Source: Sphingomonas sp. OV641 (GTDB lineage: Bacteria; Pseudomonadota; Alphaproteobacteria; Sphingomonadales; Sphingomonadaceae). Taken from it: DNA of 64,000 nt. Location of the stretch: the NCBI RefSeq assembly GCF_900109205.1, contig NZ_FNZB01000003.1:1-64000 (forward strand). The letters are read 5' to 3'. Positions 18,407 through 27,529 of the stretch are shown here, piece by piece. Each line of letters begins with the position of its first letter. The stretch's first letter is position 1. The translations under genes were made by a program, and so were the position numbers. Under the pieces are notes generated by a model. It saw only the letters and a program-made list of their open reading frames with translations. It searched no databases and was not told the origin of the DNA.

Positions 18407-20533
18407 ATGGCGAAGTTGATCGTGGCTGCGGGGCTGGCGGGCGTGTTGTTGAGCTCGGCTGCGTGGGCGGAAGAGGGCCTGCCCGCGCCCGCTCAGACCA
18501 CGGAGCGGGAACAGGCGCCGGGGCAGGTGCCTGAGGACGACATCATTGTCACTGCCGCCAACGCCGGCACGAAGACGGATACGCCGCTAATCGAACAACC
18601 GCAGCCGATCACGCTGATCACGGCGGATCAGTTCACTGCCCAAGGCGCAATCAATATCAGCGACACGGTGAAATATGCCGCTGGTGTTCTTGCCAATCCT
18701 TATGGCCGCGACACGCGCGTGGACGGGTTCAACATTCGCGGCATCGATGCCCTGCAATTTCGCGACGGCATGCGCGACATCTTTTCTTATTATGCCAGCA
18801 TCACGTCTGATCCGTACAACTTCTCTCGTGTGGAGATCGTGCGCGGGCCGGCGTCGGTTCTATTCGGTCAGGGCTCGATTGGCGGCCTGATCAATCTCGT
18901 GTCCAAGACACCGGAGTTTCGGACAGGCGGCGAGCTAAGCCTCGTTTATGGCAGCTATGACCGCAAGGAGGCGCTGGGCGACGTCAATCTTGCCCTGACC
19001 GATAATCTGGCGATCCGCGCCGTCGGCCGGGTGCGTGACGCCGATACCTATGTCGAACACGTTCCCGATGATCGCGTCATGTTCGCGCCCTCGATCCGCT
19101 GGCAGCCAACACCGGACACGGATATCGTCCTGACGGGCCTCTACCAGGAGGATGATACCGGCTCGACATCGCAATTCCTGCCGATCGTCGGCACGTTCCT
19201 GCCCAATCCCGGCTATCCGACGGGACAGCTCGACCCTGATACCTTTGTCGGAAAGGCTGGCTGGGATCGTTACGCGGGCCGCTCGCTGCAGGGCGGCGGC
19301 GCCATCGTTCACAATTTCTCGGATAATGTGCGCGTCAGCCTGAAGGCGCGCTACATCGATAGTGATCTGGAATATTTCACCCATTACGCAGATAGTTACT
19401 CGAACCCGACCAACCCTTTCGCCGTGTATGGCACGGACGGGCGGACGATCGGCCTGACCGCCGATGCCAGCGATGCGCGGATGAACGTCTTCTCGACGGA
19501 CAACAATGTGCAGCTGAAGTTCAACACCGGGGCGAATGTCGAGCACACGTTGCTGCTCGGCATCGACTATAGCTGGAACAAGGTGGGCAAGCGCTACGCC
19601 GACACGGCAGGCGAAACGATCGACCTCTACGACATCGATTACGCTTCGCTGCAGACCTATGATCCCAGCGGGCCGTTCGCTTTCGATTCGCAGAAGCAGC
19701 TCGGCGTCTATGTGCAGGATCAGATCCGCTTCTTTGATCGCGTGTCGGTGATCCTGGGTGCGCGCCGCGACCATGTCACGAGTTCGACCGGTCAGGAGGA
19801 CAATGCCACCACCTTCCGCGCCGGCATCATCGGTGAGGTCGGCGCGGGATTCTCGCCCTTCTTCAGCTATACCGAAAGCTTCCTGCCGATCGCAGGTCTC
19901 AACAGCAGCGGCGAGAGCTTCACGCCGCAGACGGGCACGCAGTTCGAGGCGGGCGTGAAGTGGCAGCCGGGCCCAGCCACGTTGGTGACGGCGACGGCGT
20001 TCCACATCAAGGAACGTAATCGTGTGCTGTACCTTGCCAATGACGTCATCACCCAGTCGGGCGAACTGACGACCAAGGGTGTCGAGTTCGAAGCACGGCA
20101 TACCTTACCGGAAGACTTCGAGCTCCTGCTCAACTATGGCTATAACGAGCTGAAGTCAGAGGTTAACACCAGCCTTGACTATATGCCGCGCCATACAGCT
20201 TCGGTCTGGTCGACCAAGACTTTCGGCGACTTCGACGGGCCACGTCTAAAACTGGGTGCTGGTGTCGTGTATAGCGGCAAGAGCAAGTCCACCGGACCAC
20301 TTGATCCTTACGGACTTAATCCCGGAATTCCGGTCGGCACGCTCTATACGATCGTGACGCCGTCGCGGACGACGGTGGATGCGCTGGCCGAGATCAGCTG
20401 GGACAAGTGGCAACTCGCGCTGAACGCGACCAACCTGTTGAACAAGCGCTATTTTGCGTCCTGCCTGGCGCGCGGTGACTGCTTTATTGCGGCGCCGCGC
20501 AACGTGATGCTGTCGCTGGGCGTGCGGTTCTGA
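18407..20533 (+). CDS. TonB-dependent siderophore-type receptor
   Basis: This roughly 708-residue outer-membrane receptor has features of the ferric-siderophore class (FhuA/FoxA-like). A signal peptide ends near SSAAWAEE. The plug contains PQPITLITADQF, NIRGIDALQFRDGMRD and RVEIVRGPASVLFGQGSIGG. The barrel ends in VRF. In this class the plug typically binds hydroxamate- or catecholate-type iron chelates. The start is set at ATG 18407, since GTGGGG lies six bases upstream; ATG 18404 and GTG 18395 are alternatives. It is monocistronic, between phoD and a convergent LysR gene. Iron control through the upstream inverted repeat is possible. Confidence 0.9.
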   Translation: MAKLIVAAGLAGVLLSSAAWAEEGLPAPAQTTEREQAPGQVPEDDIIVTAANAGTKTDTPLIEQPQPITLITADQFTAQGAINISDTVKYAAGVLANPYGRDTRVDGFNIRGIDALQFRDGMRDIFSYYASITSDPYNFSRVEIVRGPASVLFGQGSIGGLINLVSKTPEFRTGGELSLVYGSYDRKEALGDVNLALTDNLAIRAVGRVRDADTYVEHVPDDRVMFAPSIRWQPTPDTDIVLTGLYQEDDTGSTSQFLPIVGTFLPNPGYPTGQLDPDTFVGKAGWDRYAGRSLQGGGAIVHNFSDNVRVSLKARYIDSDLEYFTHYADSYSNPTNPFAVYGTDGRTIGLTADASDARMNVFSTDNNVQLKFNTGANVEHTLLLGIDYSWNKVGKRYADTAGETIDLYDIDYASLQTYDPSGPFAFDSQKQLGVYVQDQIRFFDRVSVILGARRDHVTSSTGQEDNATTFRAGIIGEVGAGFSPFFSYTESFLPIAGLNSSGESFTPQTGTQFEAGVKWQPGPATLVTATAFHIKERNRVLYLANDVITQSGELTTKGVEFEARHTLPEDFELLLNYGYNELKSEVNTSLDYMPRHTASVWSTKTFGDFDGPRLKLGAGVVYSGKSKSTGPLDPYGLNPGIPVGTLYTIVTPSRTTVDALAEISWDKWQLALNATNLLNKRYFASCLARGDCFIAAPRNVMLSLGVRF

Positions 20534-20541
20534 GATCCGGT

Positions 20542-20566
20542 GCGGGCGTGACGATGTCGCGCCCGC
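20542..20566. terminator. Bidirectional hairpin between convergent receptor and LysR genes
   Basis: GCGGGCGTGAC and GTCGCGCCCGC pair over 11 bp (one G-T wobble) around a 3-base GAT loop. It starts 8 bases after the receptor stop and 46 bases from the end of the convergent LysR gene. The stem is very stable but no T tract is seen. Confidence 0.55.
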
Positions 20567-20611
20567 CAGCGGGGCGGGATCGGCCACGATCACGGCGCCA
20601 CCGGCCTGTTT

Positions 20612-21529
20612 TCAGGTAAGTAACGGCCTGTCGCTGGCCAGTTGTTCCAAGTGACTGGCCAGCAGTGCGACGAGGGAGCCGGCCTGTACGCCCGATGGCA
20701 GGCAGAGCAGCATCTGCCTTGTCGCCCAAGTGTCGGAAAGCGGCACCACATCGAGCTTCATCGACGCGGCAAACCCGCGCGCCGCGATCAGCGGCAATAT
20801 GCCGTGGCCGAAGCCCGCTTCCACCATCCGGCAGACGCCATCGAAGCTGCGGACCTGCATGCGCAGGCGCAGCGACACTTCGGCGCGTGCCGCCTGCTCC
20901 ACCAGCGTCCGGGTCAGGGCGGTCGAGTTGAGCAGCCCGATGAAATCCTGATCCTGCACTTCGGCGAAGGCGATTTCGGTGCGGCCGGGCAGATAGCCGC
21001 GCGGCGCGAGCAACGCGAGGTGATCGGTGCGATAGGGAAGCGTATCGAGTTGCGGCGCCGGCGTGCCGCCGATGATGATGCCAAGATCGGCGCGCCCGTC
21101 CGTCACGGCGCTGACGATCTCCGAGCTCATATTCTCCTCCAGATCGAGCCTCACGTCCGGTCGCTCCGCGGCGAACGCGGCCAGATCGGCCGGCAGAAAC
21201 TGAATGATGGCCGACGGATTGGTCTGGATCCGGATCGTGCCGCGCATGCCGCCCGCGAAATCCGCCAGTTCGCCCTCGATCGAGCGTACCTGTTCCAGCA
21301 AAGCCCGTGCCCGCTCGAACAGAACGGCGCCCGCGGGCGTGAGGGCGAGCCCCTGCCGGCTTCTGCGAAACAGGCGAACGCCGAACCGCTCCTCCATCAT
21401 GGCGATCCGTCGCGACGCCGCGGCGAGCGCGAGATTTGACAGCTCCGCAGCCTCGCTGAGCGTTCCGCTTTCCGCCGCGCGGACGAACAACCGAAGGGTG
21501 ACGAGATCTCTGATCACCGGCGCACTCAT
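20612..21529 (-). CDS. LysR-family transcriptional regulator
   Basis: This 305-residue regulator has an N-terminal winged HTH (residues about 9-68: VTLRLFVRAAESGTLSEAAE, AAASRRIAMMEERFGVRLFRR). The effector-binding domain spans about 92-295. The AA.SR.I..ME..FG pattern is seen in LysR proteins that control dehydrogenase and efflux genes. It is divergent from the outer-membrane channel at 21658 with a 128-base intergenic region, so it probably controls the channel and GMC oxidoreductase genes. The inducer is unknown. Confidence 0.9.
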   Translation of the reverse strand: MSAPVIRDLVTLRLFVRAAESGTLSEAAELSNLALAAASRRIAMMEERFGVRLFRRSRQGLALTPAGAVLFERARALLEQVRSIEGELADFAGGMRGTIRIQTNPSAIIQFLPADLAAFAAERPDVRLDLEENMSSEIVSAVTDGRADLGIIIGGTPAPQLDTLPYRTDHLALLAPRGYLPGRTEIAFAEVQDQDFIGLLNSTALTRTLVEQAARAEVSLRLRMQVRSFDGVCRMVEAGFGHGILPLIAARGFAASMKLDVVPLSDTWATRQMLLCLPSGVQAGSLVALLASHLEQLASDRPLLT

Positions 21530-21536
21530 CCCATTG

Positions 21537-21553
21537 TTTCGCGTTTTGCGAAA
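21537..21553. promoter_or_regulatory. Inverted repeat, candidate LysR operator
   Basis: TTTCGC-GTTTT-GCGAAA is a perfect 6-bp inverted repeat with a 5-base spacer, 8 bases upstream of the LysR start codon and about 105 bases before the divergent channel gene. Its position suits an autoregulatory site. Confidence 0.4.
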
Positions 21554-21657
21554 TCATGATTGTCGATTTGGCGATATACCGCACCTTCTAAGCGTTCAAT
21601 ACGCCCCCTCCTCACGCTTTTCGAAGCGGAAAAAATGCAAGCAAGGGGAGGGGATCG

Positions 21658-22551
21658 ATGAGGGTTCGACATTGCGTGGCGCGGATCGCCGCCACGATGG
21701 CGCTGGGGATTGGATCCGCCACGCTCACAACCGCTGCTTATGCACAGGCGATCGATGCCGGCGACTACGTCCCGGCACCCGACGGCACACAGCTCGGCCT
21801 CGTCTACCTGCAATATTCGCACGCTGGCGCCCTGTATCAGGACGGAAAGAAGATTGATGACGAGGCGGAGCTCGAAACCGCCATCTCGATCCTGCGCTAC
21901 GTCGGGTTCACCAAGATCGGCGGCATGACCTTCGACTATCAGGTGCTCCAGCCGTTCGGGCATCTGGCAGGAGGCGGCTCGACCGCGAGCCTGGGCAAGA
22001 CGACCGGCTTCGGCGACACGATCCTGGTCGGCACGCTGTGGCTGCACGAGGATGCCGAGCGGCAGTCCTATTTCGGCGTCACGCCCTATCTCTATCTGCC
22101 GACCGGTGACTATCGCGCGTCGCGCGCGCTCAACCTGGGCGAGAACCGTTGGAAGGGATCGCTTCAGGCCGTCTATTCGCAGGGGTTCGGCAAGCATTTC
22201 ATCGCCGAGCTTTCCGGCGATGTGATGATCTACGGCAAGAACGATGACGCTGGCGTGGCTTCGGACGATCTCACCCAAAAGGCGACCGTTCGGATCCAGG
22301 GCTTTGCCCGCTTCCCGCTCGACGATCGCAACGAGCTCAATGCGCGCATCATGCACGTCACGGGCGGCGAAACGAAGATCAACGGGATCGAGCAGAACAA
22401 CGTGACGCGCACGACGTCGCTGCTCGGCACGTGGCGCCACAATTTCACGCCCAAGTGGCAGATCATGACCCAGGTCGGCGCCGATGTCGCCGTGCGCAAC
22501 GGCTTCAAGGAGGGTTTCCGCGGGCAGATCCGCCTGTTGCGTGTGTTCTGA
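21658..22551 (+). CDS. Outer-membrane channel, phenol-degradation MetA-pathway type
   Basis: This 297-residue exported beta-barrel protein has a signal peptide to about TTAAYAQ (residue 30). Alternating amphipathic strands follow (TQLGLVYLQYSHAG, FDYQVLQPFG, TPYLYLPTGDYR). The TGFGDT motif and the YLPTGDYR strand are typical of the SphA/MetA-pathway outer-membrane transporter family, found beside aromatic and hydrocarbon catabolic genes. It ends with Phe (LRVF), as expected for BAM substrates. GGGGAGGGG lies just before ATG 21658. The GMC oxidoreductase starts 21 bases downstream. The likely role is diffusion of a hydrophobic substrate across the outer membrane. Confidence 0.8.
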   Translation: MRVRHCVARIAATMALGIGSATLTTAAYAQAIDAGDYVPAPDGTQLGLVYLQYSHAGALYQDGKKIDDEAELETAISILRYVGFTKIGGMTFDYQVLQPFGHLAGGGSTASLGKTTGFGDTILVGTLWLHEDAERQSYFGVTPYLYLPTGDYRASRALNLGENRWKGSLQAVYSQGFGKHFIAELSGDVMIYGKNDDAGVASDDLTQKATVRIQGFARFPLDDRNELNARIMHVTGGETKINGIEQNNVTRTTSLLGTWRHNFTPKWQIMTQVGADVAVRNGFKEGFRGQIRLLRVF

Positions 22552-22572
22552 AAACAAAGAGGGGAGAGGCAG

Positions 22573-24285
22573 ATGGACAATATTCTCGACACGCGCCGGC
22601 TGACCGAAGCGCTGCGCGACCACGCCGCGGGCAGCATCGACCGGCGTGGCTTCATCAGCCGCGCGATGGCGGCGGGCGCCGCATTCGCTCTGGCGGATGC
22701 GCTGTGGATCGGTGGCGGCACGGCCTGGGCGCAATCGACCCGCACGGCAGCCGCGCCGCGCGCAGCCGATTATATCGTGATCGGTGCTGGCTCCGCCGGC
22801 GCGACGCTCGCCGGGCAGCTCGCCCAGCGCACGGGCGGCTCGGTGCTGGTGCTGGAGGCCGGCCTGTCGGACCAGACGCCGCTTGTCACAGATCCGTCGC
22901 AATGGCCAGCCGCGCTCGCCTCTCCCTTCACCAAGACCTATGCGACGACGCCGCAGACGCATGCGCAGAACCGTGTCGTTCCCTATCCGCGCGGCGAGGG
23001 GCTGGGCGGCTGCTCCAGCATCAATTGCATGATCTACTGCCGTGGCGCGACGCAGGATTATGACGATTGGGCCTATAACGGCGCGACCGGCTGGGACTGG
23101 AACAATGTCCTTCCCGATTACAAGGAGCTGGAGGATTGGCAGGGAGGCGCGAGCGCGCTGCGCGGGGCTGGCGGCCCGTTGCACGTCACGCGCCCCGATC
23201 CCGCCAAGGGACATGAGGGCGCGGTAGCGTTCATGGAGGGCGCAAAATCGCTCGGCTATCGCGAAACCGAGGATTTCAACGGCGGCACGCTGGAGGGGCC
23301 AGCCTGGGTGAACTTCACCGTCCATGCCGGCAAGCGACAGAACAGCGCCGTCGCCTTTCTGCGCCCGGCGATCGCGGCCGGCGCCAAGCTGACGGTGCTG
23401 ACCGAAGCGCCGGTGCTGAAGCTGCTGATCGAAAAGGGCCGCTGCGTCGGCGTGCAATATCTTCACGCGGGCAAGCCAGTGACGGTGCGGGCGAACAAGG
23501 AAGTGATCCTGTCTGCCGGTGCGATCATCACGCCCAAGCTGCTGACGCTGTCCGGCATCGGCGATCCCGCGCATCTGCGCCGCCTGGGCATCACGCCGGT
23601 CGCCGCGCTGCCGGGCGTTGGCCAGAACCTGCAGGACCATGTGCTGGGCGCCGGCGTGAACTTCGAGGCGAAGCGGCCGGTGCCGCCGACCAACTACAAT
23701 CACTCCGAAGTCTATTTCTGGTCCAAATCCGCGCCGTCGCAGCCGGTGCCGGACATCAACGCGCTCTACGTCAGCGTGCCGTTCGCCACCAAGGAGCTGA
23801 ACCTCCAGCAGCAGCATGGCTATGCCATTCTTTGCGGCGTGATGCGGCCCAAGTCGCGCGGCGCCGTGACGGTCACGTCGGCCGATCCGCGCGTCGATCC
23901 GTTGATCGATCCCAATTATCTGCAGGTCGAACAGGATATGGTGGCGCTGAAGGCTGCAACCGATCTTGCCCGCGCGATCGGCAACAGCGATGCCTATAAG
24001 GACATTCGCAAGGCCGAGCTGCTGCCCGGCCCGGCGGCGGACAGCCCGGCAAGCTACCGCGCGTTCCTGCAAAAATCGGTATCGACCTATTTTCACCCGG
24101 TCGGCACGGCGAAGATGGGTACCGACGAGGGATCGGTGGTCGATCCGCAGCTTCGCGTTCGCGGTGTGGAGGGGCTGCGCGTCGCCGACGCCTCGGTGAT
24201 GCCCACGATCACCACCGGCAACACCAACGCCCCCTCGATCCTGATCGGCTATCGCGCCGCCAAGCTGATCGCCGGCCAGGCTTAG
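22573..24285 (+). CDS. Tat-exported GMC-family alcohol oxidoreductase
   Basis: This 570-residue FAD-dependent enzyme of the glucose-methanol-choline family oxidises primary alcohols to aldehydes. The N-terminus carries a twin-arginine motif (DRRGFISR, about residues 23-30) before a hydrophobic stretch ending TAWAQ, so a periplasmic location is likely; most choline dehydrogenases lack this. FAD binding is shown by ADYIVIGAGSAGATLA (about 65-80). The active site appears as FHPVGTAKMG (catalytic His) with TTGNTNAPSILIGYRAA near the end. The start has GGGGAGAGG upstream. It is paired with the outer-membrane channel. The electron acceptor is unknown; aryl or polyether alcohols are possible substrates. 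Confidence 0.88.
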   Translation: MDNILDTRRLTEALRDHAAGSIDRRGFISRAMAAGAAFALADALWIGGGTAWAQSTRTAAAPRAADYIVIGAGSAGATLAGQLAQRTGGSVLVLEAGLSDQTPLVTDPSQWPAALASPFTKTYATTPQTHAQNRVVPYPRGEGLGGCSSINCMIYCRGATQDYDDWAYNGATGWDWNNVLPDYKELEDWQGGASALRGAGGPLHVTRPDPAKGHEGAVAFMEGAKSLGYRETEDFNGGTLEGPAWVNFTVHAGKRQNSAVAFLRPAIAAGAKLTVLTEAPVLKLLIEKGRCVGVQYLHAGKPVTVRANKEVILSAGAIITPKLLTLSGIGDPAHLRRLGITPVAALPGVGQNLQDHVLGAGVNFEAKRPVPPTNYNHSEVYFWSKSAPSQPVPDINALYVSVPFATKELNLQQQHGYAILCGVMRPKSRGAVTVTSADPRVDPLIDPNYLQVEQDMVALKAATDLARAIGNSDAYKDIRKAELLPGPAADSPASYRAFLQKSVSTYFHPVGTAKMGTDEGSVVDPQLRVRGVEGLRVADASVMPTITTGNTNAPSILIGYRAAKLIAGQA

Positions 24286-24288
24286 GCA

Positions 24289-25176
24289 TCATTCGTCGGC
24301 GGTGACGCAGCTCATGAAGTTGCGCACCGCCGGCGGCAGCGGCCCATCGCGGCGGTGCGCGACGACGAGCTGCGCCCGGGGGCCGTCGCCTGCGATCCGC
24401 GCGTAGGTGACGCCCTGGGCGTGCAGCTGCCGCATCGACTCGGGCACCAGCGCCACCCCCACGCCGGCCGCGACGAGATTGACGGTGGACGCCATTTGCG
24501 GCGCCTCCTGCGCGATACGCGGCGAGAAGCCGGCGTTGCGGCAGGCGGCAATGATGCTGTCGTAAAGCAGCCGTCCGTTGCTGCGCGGATAAAGAATGAA
24601 GGGATCGCCGGCGAGATCGACCAGTTCGATGCTCGCGCTGCCGGCCAGCCGATGCCGTGCCGGCAGCGCGACCCACAGATCCTCGTCGGGCAGCCGCCGC
24701 GTCACCAACCCGTCCGTCTCGCCGAGTGCCGGGCGCAGGAAGGCAACGTCCAGCCCGCCATCGGTCATCGCCTCCAGCAGCCGCACGGTGGTCTGCTCGA
24801 CCAGCCGGATCGTGAGGTCGGGATGGCGTTCACGGAAGCGCCCGATGATCCGCGGCACCAGCGGGTTGAACGATGCCGAGCTGGTGAAGCCGATCGTCAG
24901 CGCGCCGATCTCACCCCGTGCCGCGCGCTTCGCCGCCTGCGCGGCCTGCTCCGCCGCCGCCACCGCTGCCTGCGCCAGCGGCATGAACGCCTCGCCGGCG
25001 TCGGTCAGTTCCACCCCGCGCGTCAGGCGGTGAAACAGTTGCACGCCCAATTCCTGCTCGAGAAGCTTGATCTGCTGGCTGAGCGGCGGCTGGCCGATGC
25101 CGAGACGGGCGGCGGCACGCGTGAAATGCCGTTCCTCGGCAATGGCGAGCGCATAACGGAGATGTCGAAGTTCCAT
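24289..25176 (-). CDS. LysR-family regulator (CatR/BenM-like)
   Basis: This 295-residue regulator has an N-terminal HTH (MELRHLRYALAIAEERHF, GIGQPPLSQQIKLLEQELG; residues 1-62). QPPLSQQI is the signature seen in CatR/BenM/CbnR-type regulators of aromatic catabolism. The effector domain covers about 88-290. The start MELRHLRY at 25176 is the family norm; an ATG two codons upstream is possible. It is convergent with the GMC gene (3-base gap) and divergent from the aldehyde dehydrogenase operon at 25289, its most likely target. The two LysR genes thus bracket the channel-GMC unit. Confidence 0.9.
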   Translation of the reverse strand: MELRHLRYALAIAEERHFTRAAARLGIGQPPLSQQIKLLEQELGVQLFHRLTRGVELTDAGEAFMPLAQAAVAAAEQAAQAAKRAARGEIGALTIGFTSSASFNPLVPRIIGRFRERHPDLTIRLVEQTTVRLLEAMTDGGLDVAFLRPALGETDGLVTRRLPDEDLWVALPARHRLAGSASIELVDLAGDPFILYPRSNGRLLYDSIIAACRNAGFSPRIAQEAPQMASTVNLVAAGVGVALVPESMRQLHAQGVTYARIAGDGPRAQLVVAHRRDGPLPPAVRNFMSCVTADE

Positions 25177-25183
25177 ATCCAAA

Positions 25184-25215
25184 TCTAATCGAAAATGCCT
25201 GAAGCCGCTATTAGA
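25184..25215. promoter_or_regulatory. Candidate LysR binding site upstream of ALDH operon
   Basis: TCTAAT and ATTAGA form a 6-bp inverted repeat separated by 20 bases, in the short AT-rich gap between the divergent LysR and ALDH genes. The symmetry and position fit a LysR-type site, but the spacing is longer than the usual T-N11-A. Confidence 0.35.
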
Positions 25216-25288
25216 CGTTATGGTATGGCCGCACTACCTCCGTAACCAAGCTTATGCCGGCCGAGCGCCGCAGCGGGTCGGAGGATGT

Positions 25289-26737
25289 ATGAAGGTCGAT
25301 TTCAGCCGCAATTTCATCGGGGGTGCGTGGGTGGACCCGCAGACCGACGCGACGCTGCCGGCGATCGATTCCGCTACCGGCAAGGCATTCGGCGCCATTC
25401 CGGACAGCAGCGACGCCGATGTCGATCTTGCGGTACGCGCGGCGCGGCGGGCCTTTGACGAGGGCGCCTGGGGCCGCACCACCGCGACCGAGCGCGGGCG
25501 GATGCTGACCCGGCTGGGTGATCTCATCCTGGCCAATGCGGCGGAGCTTTCCGCGATTGAGGCGAGGGACACCGGCAAGCCGAAGAGCGTGGCGGATGCC
25601 GATATCGTCGCGCTCGCCCGTTATTTTGAATTCTACGGCGGCGCGGCGGACAAGCTGCACGGCGAAACCATCCCGTATCTCACCGGCTATCACGTCGGCG
25701 TTGTACATGAGCCGCACGGCGTAACCGGCCACATCCTGCCGTGGAACTACCCGGCGCAGATGTTCGGCCGCACGCTGGCGCCGTCGCTTGCGGTGGGCAA
25801 TGCCACGGTGCTGAAGCCCGCGGAGGATGCGTCGGCCAGCGCGTTGCGGCTCGCCGAGCTGGCGGCGGAGGCGGGCTTTCCGGAGGGCGCGCTCAACATC
25901 GTCACTGGGCGGGGCGCAACCGCCGGCGCGGCGCTGGCGGCGCATCACGGCGTCGATTTCATGTCCTTCACCGGATCGCCGCAGGTCGGCCAGATCATCC
26001 AGAAGCTGTGCGCGGACCATTACATCACCTGCACGCTGGAGCTGGGTGGCAAGTCACCGCAGATCGTGTTCGCCGATGCCGATTTCGACGCGGCGATCCC
26101 GGTGATCGTCAAGGCGATCGTCCAGAACAGCGGGCAGACCTGCTCCGCCGGCAGTCGCCTGCTGATCGAGCGATCGGCGCATGACGCCTTTGTCGCACGG
26201 CTGGCCGAAGCCTTCGCCAAGGTGCGGGTGGGCGCGCCGGACATGGACCTCGAGTGCGGCCCGATCATCACCGCCAAGCAGCAGGGGCGCGTGCAGGCGT
26301 TTCTCGATCAGGCGCGGGCGGATGGCATTCCGGTGCTGGCGGAAGGCGTGCTGGCCGACGGGATCGCCGCCGACGGCTTTTACGTGAAGCCGACGCTGCT
26401 TGGGCCGGTGCCGCGCGACAATGTGATCGCGCGAGAGGAGGTGTTCGGCCCGGTGCTGACGGTGCTGCCGTTCGACGATGAGGCGGATGCCGTGCGGCTC
26501 GCCAACGATACCGACTACGGCCTGGTCGCCGCCGTCTGGACGCGCGATGGCGGGCGGCAGATGCGCATGGTGAAGAAGGTCCGCGCGGGGCAGGTGTTCG
26601 TCAATTGCTATGGCGCGGGGGCGGGCATCGAGCTGCCGTTCGGCGGCGCCGGCAAGAGCGGGCACGGACGCGAGAAGGGCTTCGCCGCGCTCCACGATTT
26701 CAGCAAGACCAAGACGATGGTGCTCAATCACGGCTGA
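25289..26737 (+). CDS. NAD(P)-dependent aldehyde dehydrogenase
   Basis: This 482-residue ALDH-superfamily enzyme oxidises an aldehyde to the acid. Family motifs are HILPWNYPAQMF, FTGSPQVG (cofactor-binding loop), ELGGKSPQ (general-base Glu) and NSGQTCSAGSR (catalytic Cys, near 280), then EEVFGPVL and LPFGGAGKSGHG. The start is ATG 25289, with GGAGG four bases upstream; an in-frame ATG at 25220 has no such site and adds non-conserved sequence. It is the first gene of a five-gene operon (gaps of 30, 15, 23 and 76 bases) ending in the CoA-transferase. Confidence 0.92.
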   Translation: MKVDFSRNFIGGAWVDPQTDATLPAIDSATGKAFGAIPDSSDADVDLAVRAARRAFDEGAWGRTTATERGRMLTRLGDLILANAAELSAIEARDTGKPKSVADADIVALARYFEFYGGAADKLHGETIPYLTGYHVGVVHEPHGVTGHILPWNYPAQMFGRTLAPSLAVGNATVLKPAEDASASALRLAELAAEAGFPEGALNIVTGRGATAGAALAAHHGVDFMSFTGSPQVGQIIQKLCADHYITCTLELGGKSPQIVFADADFDAAIPVIVKAIVQNSGQTCSAGSRLLIERSAHDAFVARLAEAFAKVRVGAPDMDLECGPIITAKQQGRVQAFLDQARADGIPVLAEGVLADGIAADGFYVKPTLLGPVPRDNVIAREEVFGPVLTVLPFDDEADAVRLANDTDYGLVAAVWTRDGGRQMRMVKKVRAGQVFVNCYGAGAGIELPFGGAGKSGHGREKGFAALHDFSKTKTMVLNHG

Positions 26738-26767
26738 TCGCGCCGCAAGATTTTCCAGGAGAGTGTA

Positions 26768-27514
26768 ATGGATTTGAACGGCAGAACCGCGCTGATTACC
26801 GGCGCGGCGAGCGGCTTCGGCGAGGCGATGGCGCATCGCTTCGCGGCGCAGGGCGTGCGGGTCGCGATCGTCGACCTCAACCTCGACAAGGCGCAGGGCG
26901 TCGCCGATGCGATCGGCGCCGACCGGGCCATCGCGCTGCGTGCCGATGTCAGCAAGCGGGCGGATATCGAGGCTGCGGTCGCCGCCACGACCGAGCGGTT
27001 CGGCGTGCCCGACATCGTCGTCAACAATGCCGGCTACACCCACAAGAACCAGCCGGCGCTCGAGGTGGACGAGGAGACGTTCGACCGCGTCCTCGCCGTC
27101 AACATCAAGGGCATCTACCTCATGGTGCAATCGGTGGTGCCGGCGATGCGCGATAATGGCGGCGGCGTGATCCTGAACGTCGGGTCGGTGTCCGGCATCC
27201 GCCCGCGCCCGGGCCTCAGTTGGTATGCCGGGTCGAAGGGCGCGACCAATGTCCTGTCGAAGGCACTGGCGGTGGAGTTCGCGCCGATGAACATCCGCGT
27301 CAACGCGATCGCGCCGGTGATGGGCGTGACCGGCATGCTCGCCGACTTCATGGGCATGGCGGACACGCCCGAGAACCGCGGCAAGTTCCTCGCCTCCATC
27401 CCGCTCGGCCGGCTGTGCGAGCCGAGCGATGTCGCCGAGGCCGCGCTCTACCTTGCCAGCGCCGATTACATCACGGGCGTCGAACTGCCGGTGGACGGTG
27501 GCCGCTCGGTCTGA
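26768..27514 (+). CDS. Short-chain dehydrogenase/reductase (SDR)
   Basis: This classical 248-residue SDR shows GAASGFGE (cofactor), NNAG (about 89), the catalytic Ser in VGSVSGI, and YAGSK (Tyr-x3-Lys, about 155-159). The tail ADYITGVELPVDGG is typical of the FabG-like branch, which reduces or oxidises hydroxy/keto groups. Asp37 after the second strand (IVDLN) suggests NAD(H). GGAGAG precedes ATG 26768. Its place between two dehydrogenases suggests oxidation of a hydroxyl on the same carbon skeleton. Confidence 0.9.
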   Translation: MDLNGRTALITGAASGFGEAMAHRFAAQGVRVAIVDLNLDKAQGVADAIGADRAIALRADVSKRADIEAAVAATTERFGVPDIVVNNAGYTHKNQPALEVDEETFDRVLAVNIKGIYLMVQSVVPAMRDNGGGVILNVGSVSGIRPRPGLSWYAGSKGATNVLSKALAVEFAPMNIRVNAIAPVMGVTGMLADFMGMADTPENRGKFLASIPLGRLCEPSDVAEAALYLASADYITGVELPVDGGRSV

Positions 27515-27529
27515 ACGGAGAAGATAGAC